From positions 1,984,001 through 2,048,000 of the forward strand of contig NC_004663.1 in assembly GCF_000011065.1 (NCBI RefSeq): a stretch of DNA of 64,000 nt, given 5' to 3'. Both the position numbers and the translations under genes were made by a program. Source of the DNA: Bacteroides thetaiotaomicron VPI-5482. Its GTDB lineage: Bacteria > Bacteroidota > Bacteroidia > Bacteroidales > Bacteroidaceae. Below, one piece after another: positions 26,377 through 36,104 of this stretch (the stretch's first letter is position 1; each line of letters starts with the position of its first letter). The notes beneath the pieces are model-generated. The model had not been told where the DNA came from and did not search any database. It saw only the letters and a program-made list of their open reading frames with translations.

Positions 26377-28158
26377 TTAATAGAACTGGTAGAACTTACC
26401 AGGAATTGAGACTTTATAGTCTCTATTCACAAGTTCATTCGCTTCCCGTTTATAGTTATCATTTACATAGAAACGAATCCAGTCTATTATCATTCTTGGT
26501 CCTTCTGTTGCATAATTTGCAGGATTAATTGACTTCAGTTCAGTATCCCAACCTGCCGGAAGTTCAGAAGAAACACTATTACCTTCTCCGAACAAGTCCA
26601 TTCGCATTACTAAATAAAGACCTTTCGCTCCAACTGATGTTCCTGTAGAAGCTTTGGTAAAAGGCCATGAATCCAACATATCCCTTGTGACTTCCAAGGT
26701 TGTAGAACCATTAATACCTAACTTTATTGTATTTTCATCGACTAGTTCGACCCAATAAATATTATAATCTTCTACTTTAGGAATAGCAGATACTACGCTC
26801 TTCGCATCACTGACAACCTCTCCCCTCACCGATTGGGTGATTGCAGAGCCGGAAACATTCTTAAGTATACAGATTGATTGCTTAGCTTCTTTACATGTAG
26901 TAGCAGTTGCTGGATTCTTCACCTCTATCATCGGTACAAATCCTGTTCTATTACCTCCTAAACGAACTTTCATTTCAATACGCATACCCGGATATATACG
27001 TGTAACATTTTGTGCCCACATCTGCCCTAAAGACTTACAGCAATGTATTCCTGCTGTTCCATAATTAGTACCTTCTACACCTACACAAATATTCAATTCA
27101 CCTTCATCAGTAACTTTTGCGTATTTGATCCAATCAATCTTTAAAACATTTCCTCTATTGGCATCCGTTGCATTACCTAATTTTTGATAATCTCCCGATG
27201 TTGAATTTTTATGGAACTCAATAGCATAATCAAACTTCCACTGACTGCCCAATTCGGCATTCGGATGTGCTGTTCCTTCGTCCATCTTAGCTGTTTCTTT
27301 ACCCGTAAACCAGTCATCATCATAAGAAACAAACATGATGTTCGGATTCTCATATACAGTAGTCATATCATACAAATCAGGATCAGCCATTGATTCCAGG
27401 TCTGTCATGGTAATAGTCAATGCAGGAGCAGTCATCGGATTGGAAGAAGAATTACTTTTCAGATTCAATACCAACTGCAAGTCGCCTGTCATTTCATAGT
27501 CCTGTTTGATAGTCACAGCAGCACTTTTGACCGAAGTTCTTCCTGCAGGAATAGTTAAAGTAGAAGGTAGATTGTCATACCTGCCCTCTTCCCCTTCCTT
27601 CGGAGTAATAGTGACTTCGAGTGGCACAGAACTCGGTTTGTCTACTTTGGCAACCAATACAAACTTACCGCCTTCTGTCACCACATTTTCTGTATTATTT
27701 TCCAGAGACATGGATATCCGATAATAATCAGATACCTTGATTCCCTGACTGGAATTAGCCATCTTATAACCACGTGCGAAAGCAACAAACTCCATCGTAG
27801 TAGTACCAACTAATCCGGAAGTCTTAACCGGAAAATCCACCTGAATCTGCTTCTCTCCTTTCGGGAAAGTAACAATACTACTAAATGGTTCGAACACATT
27901 CGCTACATCTTCCGTTCCGGCTTTTGCCGTAAAGTAAATATCGAAATCTTCGTTAGCTACCACCTCATTACCATCAGCATCTGGTTCCACTTTAATATCT
28001 ACTTTCAAGTGTTCTCCCATCACAAACGCCTTTTCATTGATGCTCATTGTCAAAGGTACAGCTTCCGGCAGAGGACGATACTTGGTCTCATCCTCACATC
28101 CTGTCAAACCGATGGTCAACAAACATACCGGAAGTATTTTATATAATATGTTCTTCAT
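26377..28158 (-). CDS. Surface lipoprotein, probable non-catalytic glycan-binding protein (GH16-like fold)
   Basis: A 593-residue lipoprotein with lipobox LTGC followed by EDE, an acidic stretch typical of Bacteroides surface export. Two beta-sandwich repeats (about 30-140 and 145-260) have Calx-beta-like phrasing (FDIYFTAKAGTED, ITPKEGEEGR). The C-terminal 320 residues resemble a concanavalin/GH16 jelly roll, ending MIIDWIRFYVND as laminarinase-like domains do. I find no ExDxxE catalytic motif. Its place immediately after SusD is where surface glycan-binding proteins usually sit. So binding, not hydrolysis, is the better inference; a divergent enzyme is not excluded. Confidence 0.68.
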   Translation of the reverse strand: MKNILYKILPVCLLTIGLTGCEDETKYRPLPEAVPLTMSINEKAFVMGEHLKVDIKVEPDADGNEVVANEDFDIYFTAKAGTEDVANVFEPFSSIVTFPKGEKQIQVDFPVKTSGLVGTTTMEFVAFARGYKMANSSQGIKVSDYYRISMSLENNTENVVTEGGKFVLVAKVDKPSSVPLEVTITPKEGEEGRYDNLPSTLTIPAGRTSVKSAAVTIKQDYEMTGDLQLVLNLKSNSSSNPMTAPALTITMTDLESMADPDLYDMTTVYENPNIMFVSYDDDWFTGKETAKMDEGTAHPNAELGSQWKFDYAIEFHKNSTSGDYQKLGNATDANRGNVLKIDWIKYAKVTDEGELNICVGVEGTNYGTAGIHCCKSLGQMWAQNVTRIYPGMRIEMKVRLGGNRTGFVPMIEVKNPATATTCKEAKQSICILKNVSGSAITQSVRGEVVSDAKSVVSAIPKVEDYNIYWVELVDENTIKLGINGSTTLEVTRDMLDSWPFTKASTGTSVGAKGLYLVMRMDLFGEGNSVSSELPAGWDTELKSINPANYATEGPRMIIDWIRFYVNDNYKREANELVNRDYKVSIPGKFYQFY

Positions 28159-28203
28159 ATCTTTATCTATCTAATTATCATAAATGAATCTTGTTCCATT
28201 CTC

Positions 28204-30021
28204 CTATTTCCGTTGCCAGCCCGGATTCTGTTTCAACTCATGATTCAACGATATCTCACTCGGAGGTACCGGCAACAGGTAATCGCGGTTAGCATCAAAC
28301 TGATAGCCTCTCGGAAGAAGTTCCTTCTGTGGGTCGAGCCAGCCGTCTGTAGTCAGAATCGTTTTCAAGTCCGCTGCGTTTTTAGGATCGAATGCTTTGT
28401 ACAATACACCGTCTGTACCAAAATAAGCACCGGTTCCACGTTTTCCCTGAATCAGTTTATGAGCTCTCCAACGCATCAAATCATCAAGACGAAAACCTTG
28501 CAAAGCTAGTTCTGCACGTCTTTCCCTACGGATTTCCTGCAAATTGGCAGAAATGGTATAACCAAAATCGGTGAAATTAGGATCGATTTCAGACGGGTCT
28601 TTGTACGTCACCCCAGCGCGCTCTCGCAATGGTTTTAAAGTTTTTTCCAAAACAGCAGGAGTACATTTTCCCAATTCTTCCGCAGCTTCCGCATAAGCCA
28701 GCAGAGCTTCCGCATAACGGATCACCGGAAGAGACGTCTCGCCCTGACCGCTTACATATGTAGTATCGATACTCATACGGATGTGATAACCGGTAGCATT
28801 ACGCGCAGGACCGCCTTCAGTCAGATAAGGGGGACGAACTATCTGTTTGTTCTCTTCCGAATATTCCTCTACCAGCATCGCTTTCGATTTTGATTCCGGT
28901 GAGGTTGACTTAAACTTACAATTTGAATGCATAACCGTCGCCAGCAAACGTCCGTCACGGCCTTTAAAAGTCAAATTGAAATCTTTAAAAATGCCGTCAG
29001 CAGGATTGATAGGTGTTCCGTCAGCATTCAAGTAATTATCAACCAACGACTGAGATAAACCTGCCGGTCCGCTGTTATCTACATAACCCGCTCCCAGATT
29101 ACTGCTCAGATTATGAATCACACCATCTGCTATCGAATATTTCTTCCAAAATACAACCTCTGTCATATCCGACAGGTCTTTCGAGTTGAATATATGCGCA
29201 TAAGCATCTTCTATATTCACTGCATTCTTATCGGTAGCTTTTGTGTTCAAAGCAAGTCCCATACCAAACAGTTCATCGCCCAGTGTCAGCACCTGTCCCA
29301 GTAAGTCTGCCGATTTATCTTCAGCAGCGGCAAAGTCTGTTCCTTTGTGATATTTCTCCCAGGTACCTTCATAAAGGGCCACTCTCATAGCCATAATAAT
29401 AGCGGCCTCCTTACACACTCTCAAACCTTTATACTGGCTACGCGAGTGAAGTAATCCCTTAGCTGTATTCAGATCGTCAAGAATAAACTGCGCCACTGCG
29501 GAACGGTCACGCGGAGGAATCTGCAAACCGCCGACAGTTGCATTGCCGTCCCAGAATCTATCCATCACAGGAATACTTCCAAATCTGGTCAGCAAATAAA
29601 AATGCCAGTATGCACGGAAAAAATAAGCCTCACCTTTCATTGAAAGTACATCTTTCGTCTCTTCTGTTTCCGGCACTTTATAGTATTCAAAGAAATAATT
29701 CACATTACGCAGGTTCTGATATCCTTTCTGCCATTCCGTAGTACCTCCTCCGTTTTCCTGCAATTCTCCGTTCAGACGTTTGTCATAAACCTCCGCAACG
29801 ATATTATCACTGTTCTTCTCTTCTCCACGAACTCCCATATCGTAAGTCCCGAAAGAAGGAAGTGCTATATACAAACCGTTGATATAGTTGTTCACGGCAC
29901 TTGCATTGGAAAGGAATGTCTCACTATTGGGTGTTGTCAAAGGCTCTCTGTCCAGGAAGTCCGAACATGCCGACATCATGAAACTTGCCCCAACCACTAA
30001 TAATACATATATTTTTTTCAT
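28204..30021 (-). CDS. SusD-like surface glycan-binding lipoprotein (second locus)
   Basis: A 605-residue SusD family lipoprotein (lipobox MMSAC, then SDFLDREPLTTPNSETF). The C-terminal EIRRERRAELALQGFRLDDLMRW is the family hallmark. Pairs with the SusC at 30035, whose stop lies a few bases upstream. I use the ATG at 30021, as MKK directly precedes the hydrophobic core; an ATG at 30027 would add two residues. It shares only general family features with the SusD at 8829, so the two loci probably bind different glycans. Confidence 0.95.
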   Translation of the reverse strand: MKKIYVLLVVGASFMMSACSDFLDREPLTTPNSETFLSNASAVNNYINGLYIALPSFGTYDMGVRGEEKNSDNIVAEVYDKRLNGELQENGGGTTEWQKGYQNLRNVNYFFEYYKVPETEETKDVLSMKGEAYFFRAYWHFYLLTRFGSIPVMDRFWDGNATVGGLQIPPRDRSAVAQFILDDLNTAKGLLHSRSQYKGLRVCKEAAIIMAMRVALYEGTWEKYHKGTDFAAAEDKSADLLGQVLTLGDELFGMGLALNTKATDKNAVNIEDAYAHIFNSKDLSDMTEVVFWKKYSIADGVIHNLSSNLGAGYVDNSGPAGLSQSLVDNYLNADGTPINPADGIFKDFNLTFKGRDGRLLATVMHSNCKFKSTSPESKSKAMLVEEYSEENKQIVRPPYLTEGGPARNATGYHIRMSIDTTYVSGQGETSLPVIRYAEALLAYAEAAEELGKCTPAVLEKTLKPLRERAGVTYKDPSEIDPNFTDFGYTISANLQEIRRERRAELALQGFRLDDLMRWRAHKLIQGKRGTGAYFGTDGVLYKAFDPKNAADLKTILTTDGWLDPQKELLPRGYQFDANRDYLLPVPPSEISLNHELKQNPGWQRK

Positions 30022-30034
30022 CGTCATTCTCTAA

Positions 30035-33000
30035 TTAAAAGGTGAAATCAAGTCCGAATACGAAGTTACGGTTCATCGGGTATACCATACCGTTACCATT
30101 CTGCTTCATAGGAGAAGTCAGACCCGGAGCCGTATTTTGAGCATCACCGCCAGCCGACATATTCACCTGATTCAGTGTTTCCGGATCAAATTGTTTCGGC
30201 AGTTTCGTTACGGTGAATAAGTTATCGCAAGTCACATATACTTTCAGATTGCTGATACCAATATGTTTCAGTTGTTTTTTGTTGAAGGTATAAGCAACCG
30301 TCAGATTCTTCATACGCATGTAAGCAGCGTTCAACAGATAACGTGTGGTGTTATATCCGGTATTCACCAAAAAGTCTTTGTCATCCTTCCAGCCGGTCAG
30401 ACGCGGCAAGTATCCATTCGGATTCTCTGTGCTGAAATAATCGAGATGTTCTTTGAAATTGTAGTTGTTTCCACCAAACATATAGTTACTTCCGGAAATC
30501 GGAAAATCTCTCTTAGCCACACCTTGCAACAATGTAGATACTTCAAAACCTTTATATCCCAGATTCAAGTTGATACCGAACGAATATTTGGGAGTCGTAT
30601 TACCAATAATCTGCAAATCTCCGTGATCAGCCAAAGTACCTTTACCACCGTCTACTCTACCATCCCCATTGGAATCGATATATTTTAAGTCACCGCGACG
30701 CCAAAGGTCATTCGACTTGAACGCTGTCAGATTTACATTTCTCAGGTAATCATCAATTTCACGGTTCGACAGGAAAAGATCGTCTGCGCGATATCCCCAT
30801 ATTTCACCAATATCCATACCTTCATAATAACCTTTATTGGCAGCCAGACCTGTATGATTATTGTAAATGATACCTTCAGGATTATTATACTTGGTCACGA
30901 CAGCCTTGTAGTTAAATACATTGAAACCGACTCCATAGCTAAAACCACATTTCAGTTTATCATTCCAACTTACAGAAAGTTCCCAACCACGGTTACGCAA
31001 AGTGGCATTGTTCACTTTAGCACGGTCATCCGAAGCAATGCCACTGATACTTGGGATAGACTCTGCCGGACCAATCATGTCACGTGTCGTACGTTGGTAG
31101 AAGTCGGCAGTTATTGACAAGCGGTTTTTTAATAACATTAAGTCAAAACCTAAGTTGGCATTATCCACTTTCTCCCAGGTGATGTATGGGCTGATCATTT
31201 TCGGAGTCTTGGCAATTGTTCCTTTGGACGCCGTGGAAGACGAAATTCCGGGCAGCAGCCAAGCGTTGGTCCCTTGTGCATCCAACGGCATTTGAGCAAT
31301 GTAATCATATAGGCCTGCACCATTCTGATTTCCCAGACGACCATAAGATACACGTACTTTCAACTGAGACACAGGAAGTGCCAATTGCTGGAAATAAGGA
31401 GTGCGTGCAATATCATAACCGGCAGAGAATGACGGGAAGAATCCCCAACGGTGGCCTGGAGCAAAACGGGAAGAACCATCATAACGTCCGCTGAACTCCA
31501 GAAAATAAATATTATTGTAGTTCCAGTTCAGACGAGTATAGAATCCCATCGTAGCCCAGTGTGAACGGGCTTCACCTGCTATCACATTTCCGCTGGCATT
31601 ATCAAATGAATAAATATCGTTACTCAACATACCGTCTTTATACATATATTCTTCCGAATACTCCTGCAATTCCATCTGGTAACCCGCCATTGCCTTAAAG
31701 AAATGATCTCCCCACTGGTGAGTATAAGAACTTGACAGATTAGGCGACAGATAATAATTAAACATGCTACCACGTGTGTAAGAGCCGAAATACATGTTTT
31801 TCCAGCTAATGCCCGGATAAGCAAATCCTTGTCGCTGATTAGTAGCATCGCCCGGTTTGAAAGTGCCTGCAGGAGTTTCGTACTTCTGGTCATCTTTCAT
31901 TTTCAGGTTATTATTTTCAACATCAAAACGTATTTTCATTTCTCCGGTGATATCCCAACCTTCCAAAGGAGTTACGGTAGCCGAAAACGACAAGGCATCC
32001 GAAATACGGTTTCTCTGATAATTGGAATTTTTCAGATACAACATTTCATTCCAGCTAGGTATATTATATTCTGATTCAACTGGTAGTTCAGTCACCTGAG
32101 TCGGACGGTGGCTACCGATCTTATTATACAGAATCATCTGATTAGCCATTGGGCGTTTGATCATCTGCAAAGTAATATTGTTATTCAGGTTGAAGCGCAG
32201 CCAGTCACTTGTCTTAAACTGTAACTTGGTATTCAGGTTATATTTACTCAGATCATCCTGTACCTTATCCAGCAAACCTTCCTGATAGGTATATCCCATA
32301 CCAATATAATAGTTTACTTTATCAGAACCTCCCTGCACGCTCAAATTGTGAGAATGGCGGACAGATTTGTCTTTGAAATAATATTCAAACCAGTCTGTAT
32401 TACCGTATTGATTATAATAAGCACCTGCCCAGTCATCACCGGTGGTATTCGCTTCAATCCCCGGGAACTCAGCCGAATAAGGATTCTGCATAAATCCCTT
32501 AATCTTCTCAATTGTCTTATCCGAAATCTTTTGCAAACCGGATGAAGCTCCTCCATTATCATACTGTTGGTTATTATACGCAGCGTATTCCAACGCATTC
32601 ATCATTTTAGGCATATTGATAGGTGCACTGAAACCTACCGTGCCACGATAAGTAACACTGGCTCTTTCTTTTTTACCGCTCTTCGTTGTTACTAGAACCA
32701 CACCATAAGCAGCACGCGCACCATATACAGCAGAAGCAGAAGCATCTTTCAGTACACTGATACTGGCAATATCGGCCGGGTTCACATTCTGCATGCTCTG
32801 CTCCACTCCATCCACCAATACATAAGGCTCGCCACCGTTAATAGAACCGATACCGCGAATACTGAATTTAATATCGGCACCGATTTCACCACCGACACCA
32901 CCGCCTACTGCATCCGAAGCAAAGTTCAAACCGGCTATATTACCTTGCAAAGCACTGGTAACATCCGTCACAGGACGATTCACAATCGCGTCATCTTTCA

Positions 33001-33394
33001 ATGTAGCGACAGCTGCCGTAATGGTATTTCTTTTTTGTGTATCCATACCTACCACCACAACTTCATCCAGCACCTTAGCATCTTCCTTCATCACCAGTCT
33101 GTTACCTTCCTGTTTAGTGACTTTTACCTGCAATGGGGCATATCCCACATATGTAACAGAAAGAGTGCTTCCTACTTTTCCTTGAATAGAGAAATTACCG
33201 TCAATATCTGTAATCGTTCCTCCGGTTACACCTTTTACCATGACTGTAGCACCGATAATAGGTTCTCCCATTTCGTCTACCACCTGTCCCTTTATCAATT
33301 TTTGTTGTGCCAACGCACCCAGAGGAAATAATAACAGGAGCATCAGAAACAGAACAAAGCGTTCTTGTTTTCTCACGAACTTCTTTTTTTCCAT
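30035..33394 (-). CDS. SusC-like TonB-dependent transporter (second locus)
   Basis: An 1119-residue outer-membrane transporter. Signal peptide about 1-29 (FPLGALAQ), carboxypeptidase-regulatory-like domain about 33-105 (IKGQVVDEMGEPIIGATVMVKG), plug about 108-235 including VLDEVVVVGMDTQKR, then the barrel ending FVFGLDFTF. Unlike the SusC at 5363 it has no STN domain. This agrees with control by the hybrid two-component regulator at 37666 rather than by an ECF sigma. Gene order is GH18, SusC, SusD, surface protein, with gaps of 30, 13 and 45 bp. Confidence 0.95.
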   Translation of the reverse strand: MEKKKFVRKQERFVLFLMLLLLFPLGALAQQKLIKGQVVDEMGEPIIGATVMVKGVTGGTITDIDGNFSIQGKVGSTLSVTYVGYAPLQVKVTKQEGNRLVMKEDAKVLDEVVVVGMDTQKRNTITAAVATLKDDAIVNRPVTDVTSALQGNIAGLNFASDAVGGGVGGEIGADIKFSIRGIGSINGGEPYVLVDGVEQSMQNVNPADIASISVLKDASASAVYGARAAYGVVLVTTKSGKKERASVTYRGTVGFSAPINMPKMMNALEYAAYNNQQYDNGGASSGLQKISDKTIEKIKGFMQNPYSAEFPGIEANTTGDDWAGAYYNQYGNTDWFEYYFKDKSVRHSHNLSVQGGSDKVNYYIGMGYTYQEGLLDKVQDDLSKYNLNTKLQFKTSDWLRFNLNNNITLQMIKRPMANQMILYNKIGSHRPTQVTELPVESEYNIPSWNEMLYLKNSNYQRNRISDALSFSATVTPLEGWDITGEMKIRFDVENNNLKMKDDQKYETPAGTFKPGDATNQRQGFAYPGISWKNMYFGSYTRGSMFNYYLSPNLSSSYTHQWGDHFFKAMAGYQMELQEYSEEYMYKDGMLSNDIYSFDNASGNVIAGEARSHWATMGFYTRLNWNYNNIYFLEFSGRYDGSSRFAPGHRWGFFPSFSAGYDIARTPYFQQLALPVSQLKVRVSYGRLGNQNGAGLYDYIAQMPLDAQGTNAWLLPGISSSTASKGTIAKTPKMISPYITWEKVDNANLGFDLMLLKNRLSITADFYQRTTRDMIGPAESIPSISGIASDDRAKVNNATLRNRGWELSVSWNDKLKCGFSYGVGFNVFNYKAVVTKYNNPEGIIYNNHTGLAANKGYYEGMDIGEIWGYRADDLFLSNREIDDYLRNVNLTAFKSNDLWRRGDLKYIDSNGDGRVDGGKGTLADHGDLQIIGNTTPKYSFGINLNLGYKGFEVSTLLQGVAKRDFPISGSNYMFGGNNYNFKEHLDYFSTENPNGYLPRLTGWKDDKDFLVNTGYNTTRYLLNAAYMRMKNLTVAYTFNKKQLKHIGISNLKVYVTCDNLFTVTKLPKQFDPETLNQVNMSAGGDAQNTAPGLTSPMKQNGNGMVYPMNRNFVFGLDFTF

Positions 33395-33424
33395 AATATT
33401 ATATTTACTAATTAAGATTCTATT

Positions 33425-35089
33425 TTATTCTACAGTAGGATTGGCATAGTAATCAAGCTCTTCTTTCACTGCTTTCAACAAAGACATCTCATGCGTCACG
33501 TCTACGTCTGTAGCCAAGTCCCAGCTCATGATTCCTCCAAAACCATTCTCGCACACATATTGTGTCTTCTGGCGAATCGTATTCTGGCTGTTGAGCGTAT
33601 AGTTCTTTCCTTCATAACTCCATGTGTCTGCAGAAGTATTAGTCAGGTTACCCTTACCGACAAGATCAAAATAAGCAGCCTGCTCGCCGGCAGTACCCGT
33701 AGTCCCGTAGAAAGGTACTCCCATGACCAGTTTATCCTGAGGTATTCCATAATCGACTGCAGCTTTACCATCCGATTTGAAACGTTCCATAGAGAAAAGT
33801 TCTACTGAAGGTCCATAGCATTGCAACGAGATAAAATCGACTGCTGCAATAGCTTCCGCACTTATTTTGTAAGAAACAGGATGTAGGGATACGGTCAAAA
33901 ATACATCTTTCCCCAATACTTCACGCAATTGTACGATGGCTTTACTGTAATTGGATAAATCAGTACCTGAATAAGCCCATTCAAAGTCGAGGTCCGCACC
34001 ATCCAGATTATATTGCTCGATCACCTTCTTTACGTTATTGGCAAAGTTAGTACGGGCAGTTGCGTTGCCGACCATTTTCAACCATTCGCCGCCAGCAATA
34101 CCCAAACGTATCTTCCGGTCACCTGCCTGTCCATTCAAGGCAGTACGAATCTGCTCCAGACGAATAGCCCATGTATGCGAGTCCTTACCAGGTTTTGCAG
34201 CGTCATCATATTTCCAGTAAGCAAGTGTTTTCGTGTTATTCCAATTATCAAAAGAGATGGGATTTCTTCCTAATGTACCCATCAGCAGACTGTTCACAAA
34301 TGTTTCATCCAGATAACCTTTTAGGTTCTCTCCCATCACAAAGTCAGCACGGGTATTAGGAACCGAAGCAGGCAGAGAGCCTGTAAAGTCAGTGGCAGTA
34401 TTGTTCGTATCTATATATAACTTGGCAGCGCCACCATCATAAGTCACCGCTACATAATGCCATGCTCCTGATTTCAATGCGCTATTCGTCACTGTGGCCG
34501 TAGCACTTCCGACAGTCAGTTTCAGATTACCTTCCGTTGCTCCCAACTGGAAAGCGATGACAACAGAACCGCCGTCTACCTTTTTAAACAAGCAAGCTCC
34601 GTCCACCCACTCGCTGACATATATATAAGTACCGAATGTGAATTTCTTGAATGCTCCGTCCGGTGAATGCAACAGACCGTCGCCGGCGTTCATCTTGCCG
34701 GTACCATCCAATTTGAGTACTCCGTTGCGTCCATTATAAGAAGCAGCATACGTTGCTGCCCCTGTAAGTGTTGCATCATTCACGGGTAAGTCAAAAGTCA
34801 AATCACCGTCAGCATAAGGACGTGCCGTCAGATAAATCAAATCGTTGCAAGCACCCATACTTGCTCCCGAAATTCGATTCGTTTCAAAAAAATCACCACG
34901 GATATAAGAACAGTTGATAAATGTTTTATCTGTAGGATCAGGATCATCGGGTTCTTCAGTTTCGCCCGGTTTTCCCGTAACTGAACCTTCGGGAGGAGTA
35001 CCGGTAGGAACATCTACCCATTTTGTGTCTTTGCAAGCTGTCAACATTCCAAAAAGGAAGAGACAAAGAAATAGGAATTTGCTTCTCAT
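33425..35089 (-). CDS. GH18-family lipoprotein with LamG-like module
   Basis: A 554-residue lipoprotein (MLTAC lipobox, then KDTK). A Pro/Asp/Glu linker (about 25-55) precedes a LamG/concanavalin-like jelly roll (about 60-290; WHYVAVTYDGGAAKLYID). The C-terminal 250 residues are a GH18 barrel with DGADLDFEW, matching DxxDxDxE with the catalytic Glu near residue 370. GH18 includes chitinases and endo-beta-N-acetylglucosaminidases. In a host-glycan locus an endo-acting surface enzyme that makes fragments for SusC/D is the likely role (inference). It is the first gene of the SusC/D operon. Confidence 0.85.
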   Translation of the reverse strand: MRSKFLFLCLFLFGMLTACKDTKWVDVPTGTPPEGSVTGKPGETEEPDDPDPTDKTFINCSYIRGDFFETNRISGASMGACNDLIYLTARPYADGDLTFDLPVNDATLTGAATYAASYNGRNGVLKLDGTGKMNAGDGLLHSPDGAFKKFTFGTYIYVSEWVDGACLFKKVDGGSVVIAFQLGATEGNLKLTVGSATATVTNSALKSGAWHYVAVTYDGGAAKLYIDTNNTATDFTGSLPASVPNTRADFVMGENLKGYLDETFVNSLLMGTLGRNPISFDNWNNTKTLAYWKYDDAAKPGKDSHTWAIRLEQIRTALNGQAGDRKIRLGIAGGEWLKMVGNATARTNFANNVKKVIEQYNLDGADLDFEWAYSGTDLSNYSKAIVQLREVLGKDVFLTVSLHPVSYKISAEAIAAVDFISLQCYGPSVELFSMERFKSDGKAAVDYGIPQDKLVMGVPFYGTTGTAGEQAAYFDLVGKGNLTNTSADTWSYEGKNYTLNSQNTIRQKTQYVCENGFGGIMSWDLATDVDVTHEMSLLKAVKEELDYYANPTVE

Positions 35090-35152
35090 AAGTTTATTAA
35101 TTAAGATTACCTTTTATATAAGTAGCGAAGTCTTTCCTGACATTCACTGCCA

Positions 35153-35160
35153 CAAATTTA
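35153..35160 (-). promoter_or_regulatory. Candidate -7 element before the GH18-SusC-SusD operon
   Basis: Minus-strand TAAATTTG matches TAnnTTTG, 63 bp before the ATG at 35089. No TTTG -33 box is evident, which would be compatible with an activator-dependent promoter. The regulator at 37666 is the candidate activator. Confidence 0.33.
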
Positions 35161-35279
35161 GGTTATATCTAAGATTTAAGATGTTCGATTTTGGCTATGA
35201 TTCTTCCAAAAATGTCTAAAATAGTCCATTTTATCGCATTTTTCGAGGTCAACAGACATTATCAGACAACTTTCGAGAC

Positions 35280-35326
35280 AAAAAAAGAAAGGCGGCAATA
35301 TCCGTTTCCGAATATCTCCGCCTTTC
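35280..35326 (-). terminator. Strong rho-independent terminator after the MurU-like gene
   Basis: Minus-strand stem with arms 35310-35326 and 35287-35303 (core GAAAGGCGG/CCGCCTTTC), a tight GAAA-type loop, then seven T (35280-35286). It separates the MurU/kinase transcript from the GH18 operon. Confidence 0.85.
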
Positions 35327-35351
35327 ATTAACTCTAATTACCCGAATATAC

Positions 35352-36104
35352 TCATGATACTATATTCTCTCTTAAAAACTCTTCCGCCCGTGCCAACGTC
35401 TCCGGCTTGCCGATATCAATCAGTTCCAGCTTTTCCGTAAGATAACCGCAATAATCCGTTTGCCCGCAGGTAGCCAGATAAAAGTCCATAATAGAGAACT
35501 TGCCTTCCCAGCACGGCACTTCCATCAACTGGAAGACAGCAGGCGAAAAAACATGGATACCGCTAAAGGCATACTCTCTATACAGCGACTCATCATATAG
35601 GAAACCTTCGGGCCTCACCTGTCCCGTATCTTTGTTGATCCATCCGCACAATCTTTGTTCCGCATCAAAAAGCAGATAACGGGAAGTTTTACGCCGGCTG
35701 GCGAGCAAGGTGGCTACACTTCCGTTCCGCAAATGAAAGTCATACAGTTCTTTCAGATTCATATCCGAAAGAATATCCACATTATGCACAAGGAAGGGTT
35801 CATCGGAATTTTCAAAGAATCGACGGGCTTTTCTGATTCCTCCCCCCGTATCGAGCAGCAGGTCCCGTTCGTCGGAAATATGCAACGTCAGTCCGAAATC
35901 ATTGTTAGCTTTCAGAAAATCAATAATCTGCTCACCGAAATGATGGATATTAATCACTATTTCGGTAAAACCGGAAGCTTTCAGTTTCAAAATCACATGC
36001 TCCAGCATTGGACGTCCGGCCACGGGAACAAGGGCTTTGGGCATCGTATCGGTCAGTGGTTTCAGCCGGCTACCCAACCCGGCTGCAAATATCATTGCTT
36101 TCAT
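35352..36104 (-). CDS. MurU-like sugar-1-phosphate nucleotidyltransferase
   Basis: A 250-residue NTP_transferase enzyme. N-terminal FAAGLGSRLKPLTDTMPKAL is the nucleotide-binding signature, HNVDIL near 107 the metal-binding Asp position, and LIDIGKPE the C-terminal signature of short uridylyl/mannose-1-phosphate-type transferases. MurU converts MurNAc-1-P to UDP-MurNAc in a peptidoglycan recycling route. I prefer that role because the gene overlaps by one base (TAATG) with an amino-sugar-kinase-like gene, the usual AmgK-MurU partnership. Other sugar-1-phosphates remain possible. Confidence 0.75.
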   Translation of the reverse strand: MKAMIFAAGLGSRLKPLTDTMPKALVPVAGRPMLEHVILKLKASGFTEIVINIHHFGEQIIDFLKANNDFGLTLHISDERDLLLDTGGGIRKARRFFENSDEPFLVHNVDILSDMNLKELYDFHLRNGSVATLLASRRKTSRYLLFDAEQRLCGWINKDTGQVRPEGFLYDESLYREYAFSGIHVFSPAVFQLMEVPCWEGKFSIMDFYLATCGQTDYCGYLTEKLELIDIGKPETLARAEEFLRENIVS

